64,000 nucleotides of DNA from Verrucomicrobiota bacterium (GTDB taxonomy: Bacteria; Verrucomicrobiota; Verrucomicrobiia; Chthoniobacterales; SZAS-18). The stretch is taken from positions 1-64,000 of the forward strand of contig JAFEGM010000026.1 of assembly GCA_018240025.1 (NCBI GenBank). Reading direction: 5' to 3'. Shown one piece after another: positions 62,696-64,000 of the stretch. The notes beneath the pieces were generated by a model, which saw nothing but the letters and a program-made list of their open reading frames with translations, made no database searches and was not told the DNA's origin. Position 1 is the stretch's first letter. Each line of letters opens with the position of its first letter. Made by a program: the position numbers and the translations under genes.

Positions 62696-63598
62696 CTACG
62701 CCCCAGGTTCCGCGGGCTTGGGCTTGCGTCGGAGCAGTCCGATCAGTCCCCCGATCGCGCCACCGATCAGTGCGTAGATGAGGATATTGCGGCCAAGGCT
62801 GTCTGCGGTGAAAGCGCCGGCGCCGGGGCCCTCGATGCGCGGATTGGCCGCCACCACGGCGCTGGCCCAGTCGGCCACGGCTTTCTCGCACCACTGGCGG
62901 GCGGCTTCGTCCACATACGGCGCGTTGGCGTAGAGCATGAGGTGTCGGCCGTTGGCGGTGACGAGAGCCATGGAGGCGATCATGCGGGTCTCGGCCGCCA
63001 CATTGCCCTGCTGCACGTTGAGCTTGAAGGCGAGGGTGTAGCCGAAGCGGGTCTCGTCATCGAGCGTGTAGTCGAGGAAGGCGACATTCGTGAAATCGAG
63101 TGCGCCTTCGGTCCCGGCGTTGAGCTTGCCCTGGGCCTTGAGGTCGTTGACCGCCTTGAGGGTGGCTTGCTCGATGTTGCCGACCTCCTTACGCATCGCC
63201 TTTTTGATCTCACCGAACCCGCGCGTGCCGATCTCGCGGCGCTCGAGCTGCTTGACGACCTGCGCATTGAGCGTGCGGGTGATCGAACCTGGCAGGCCGG
63301 CCAGCGTCAGGTCCCATTCGCCCGGCAGGCCGAAGAAGGCCACCAGCCGGTTGTTGCCGGGAATGGTTTGCGTCAGCCCCTGATCGATGTCCGGATTGCT
63401 GCCGTCGAGGCGCACGAAGCCGGTCGGGAAGGGCAGCTGGACCGAGCGCTCGCCGATCGTGACGGGAGCCGAGGTCGGCGCGGCGGCCGACGTCGGCGCG
63501 GCCGAGGCGGCTGCGCTGGCTGACGGCGTGGCCGCAGGCTGGCCCTTGGCCGAGCCGGCCAGCAGACAGAAGCAGGTGAAGAAGGGGAGCAAACGCAT
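62696..63598 (-). CDS. Secreted or anchored protein with C-terminal membrane span, function unknown
   Basis: 300 residues. A signal peptide (MRLLPFFTCFCLLAGSAKG-Q) is followed by an Ala/Ser/Pro-rich linker and a mature domain (VTIGERSVQLPFPTGFVRLD, FFGLPGEWDLTLAGLPGSIT, MALVTANGRHLMLYANAPYV). A single span near the C-terminus (NILIYALIGGAIGGLIGLL) and an Arg/Lys-rich tail follow, so it is a periplasmic domain anchored at the C-terminus. No family name is justified. It starts 10 bp after the livF stop codon on the same strand and may be co-transcribed with it. Confidence 0.75.
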   Translation of the reverse strand: MRLLPFFTCFCLLAGSAKGQPAATPSASAAASAAPTSAAAPTSAPVTIGERSVQLPFPTGFVRLDGSNPDIDQGLTQTIPGNNRLVAFFGLPGEWDLTLAGLPGSITRTLNAQVVKQLERREIGTRGFGEIKKAMRKEVGNIEQATLKAVNDLKAQGKLNAGTEGALDFTNVAFLDYTLDDETRFGYTLAFKLNVQQGNVAAETRMIASMALVTANGRHLMLYANAPYVDEAARQWCEKAVADWASAVVAANPRIEGPGAGAFTADSLGRNILIYALIGGAIGGLIGLLRRKPKPAEPGA

Positions 63599-63608
63599 GG
63601 CGGACGCT

Positions 63609-64000
63609 TCAACCTCCGAGGTAGGCCGCCCGCACCTGCGGATTAGCGCGCAGGCTGGCCGAGGTATCGGCCAGGATGATGCGGCCCGTTTCGAGCACGT
63701 AGCCCTGCTGCGAGATGCTGAGGGCGAGGTTGGCGTTCTGCTCCACGATCTTCTCGAAGATCGTCTTGGTCAGCAGCGGCGCGATCCCGAGCGAAGGCTC
63801 GTCGAGCATGAGGAATTTCGGATCGCCCGTGAGCGCACGACCGATGGCCAGCATCTGCTGTTCGCCGCCCGAGAGCGTGCCGGCCAGCTGACTCTCGCGC
63901 TCTTTCAGCCGCGGGAAGATGCCGAAGACGTAGTCGAGGTCCTTGGCGAACTTCGGCGCGTCATCGAAGCGAAAGGCGCCCATGCGCAGATTCTCCAGCA
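63609..64000 (-). CDS. livF: LivF-like branched-chain amino acid ABC transporter ATPase, partial, with internal deletion
   Basis: The C-terminal 130 residues are visible; the gene continues beyond the right edge. The signature LAGTLSGGEQQMLAIGRALT and Walker B / D-loop LMLDEPSLGIAPLL are intact, and the end VRAAYLGG is typical of LivF. Between IFEKI and VEQNANLAL, however, the 11-12 residues that normally form a helix end and the strand before the switch residue (for example the EQLREQGMTIFL segment of E. coli LivF) are missing, in frame. Either the protein is inactive, or its fold has adapted, or the assembly has a deletion here. Confidence 0.85.
   Translation of the reverse strand, partial: LENLRMGAFRFDDAPKFAKDLDYVFGIFPRLKERESQLAGTLSGGEQQMLAIGRALTGDPKFLMLDEPSLGIAPLLTKTIFEKIVEQNANLALSISQQGYVLETGRIILADTSASLRANPQVRAAYLGG

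Overview
The window is GC-rich, densely coded bacterial chromosome. Several traits point to a Verrucomicrobiota member, probably near Opitutaceae. These are an SpmA-SpmB fusion, a secreted beta-helix protein with the collagen-like leader typical of that phylum, a kinase/TolB-like/TPR fusion, an ADOP-type permease and an mreBCD-PBP2-rng cluster. The assignment is an inference from gene content; there is no rRNA, phage, plasmid or CRISPR locus.

Layout. 1-10.4 kb: a 21-bp tandem repeat, a rhodanese-like protein without its catalytic cysteine, gltX, a flippase-like protein, a Tat-exported phosphoesterase, a Ser/Thr kinase fusion, two small envelope proteins and an exported GH13 amylase. 10.4-16.6 kb: repeat-rich spacers around a dynamin-like GTPase, a hybrid histidine kinase and nudC. 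16.7-20.6 kb: a four-gene minus-strand operon for a bufferin-type RiPP: Cys-rich precursor, DUF692 enzyme, DUF2063 partner and an exported thioredoxin-domain protein. 21.3-33 kb: AraC/SRPBCC pair, acyltransferase, YebC, methyltransferase, ADOP permease, CBM20-esterase, TPR protein and ArnT-like glycosyltransferase. 33-38 kb: two VOC proteins, a cysteine dioxygenase/sulfite oxidase pair that would take cysteine sulfur to sulfate, a TraB/GumN protein, an OmpA-like protein and tRNA-Pro(CGG). 38.4-45 kb: mreB-mreC-mreD-PBP2-rng. 45-50 kb: small envelope proteins, an amino-acid permease with a Rieske oxygenase, and an FAD monooxygenase. 50-58 kb: beta-helix protein and a heavily remodelled dnaE2, then small genes. 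58-64 kb: DUF4118/PAS protein, SpmAB fusion, lipase-like hydrolase, unknown envelope proteins and a partial livF.

The most unusual signal is in the repeats. (1) At least seven loci carry strict 7-bp tandem repeats with different words, usually just downstream of genes. (2) A dispersed element has a GC-rich head (TTTGCGCCTGCGG) followed by GTCGATTCGAGGACGAGG and a GAC/GAG triplet tract. Three copies begin immediately after stop codons, two of these facing each other between convergent genes, and another lies in frame inside dnaE2. (3) The dnaE2 linker contains 6-, 24- and 7-bp tandem repeats, and one extra A in a 24-bp unit throws the gene out of frame.

Functionally, the window combines cell-elongation machinery, envelope and secreted proteins, metal or redox stress (bufferin operon) and sulfur amino-acid oxidation.
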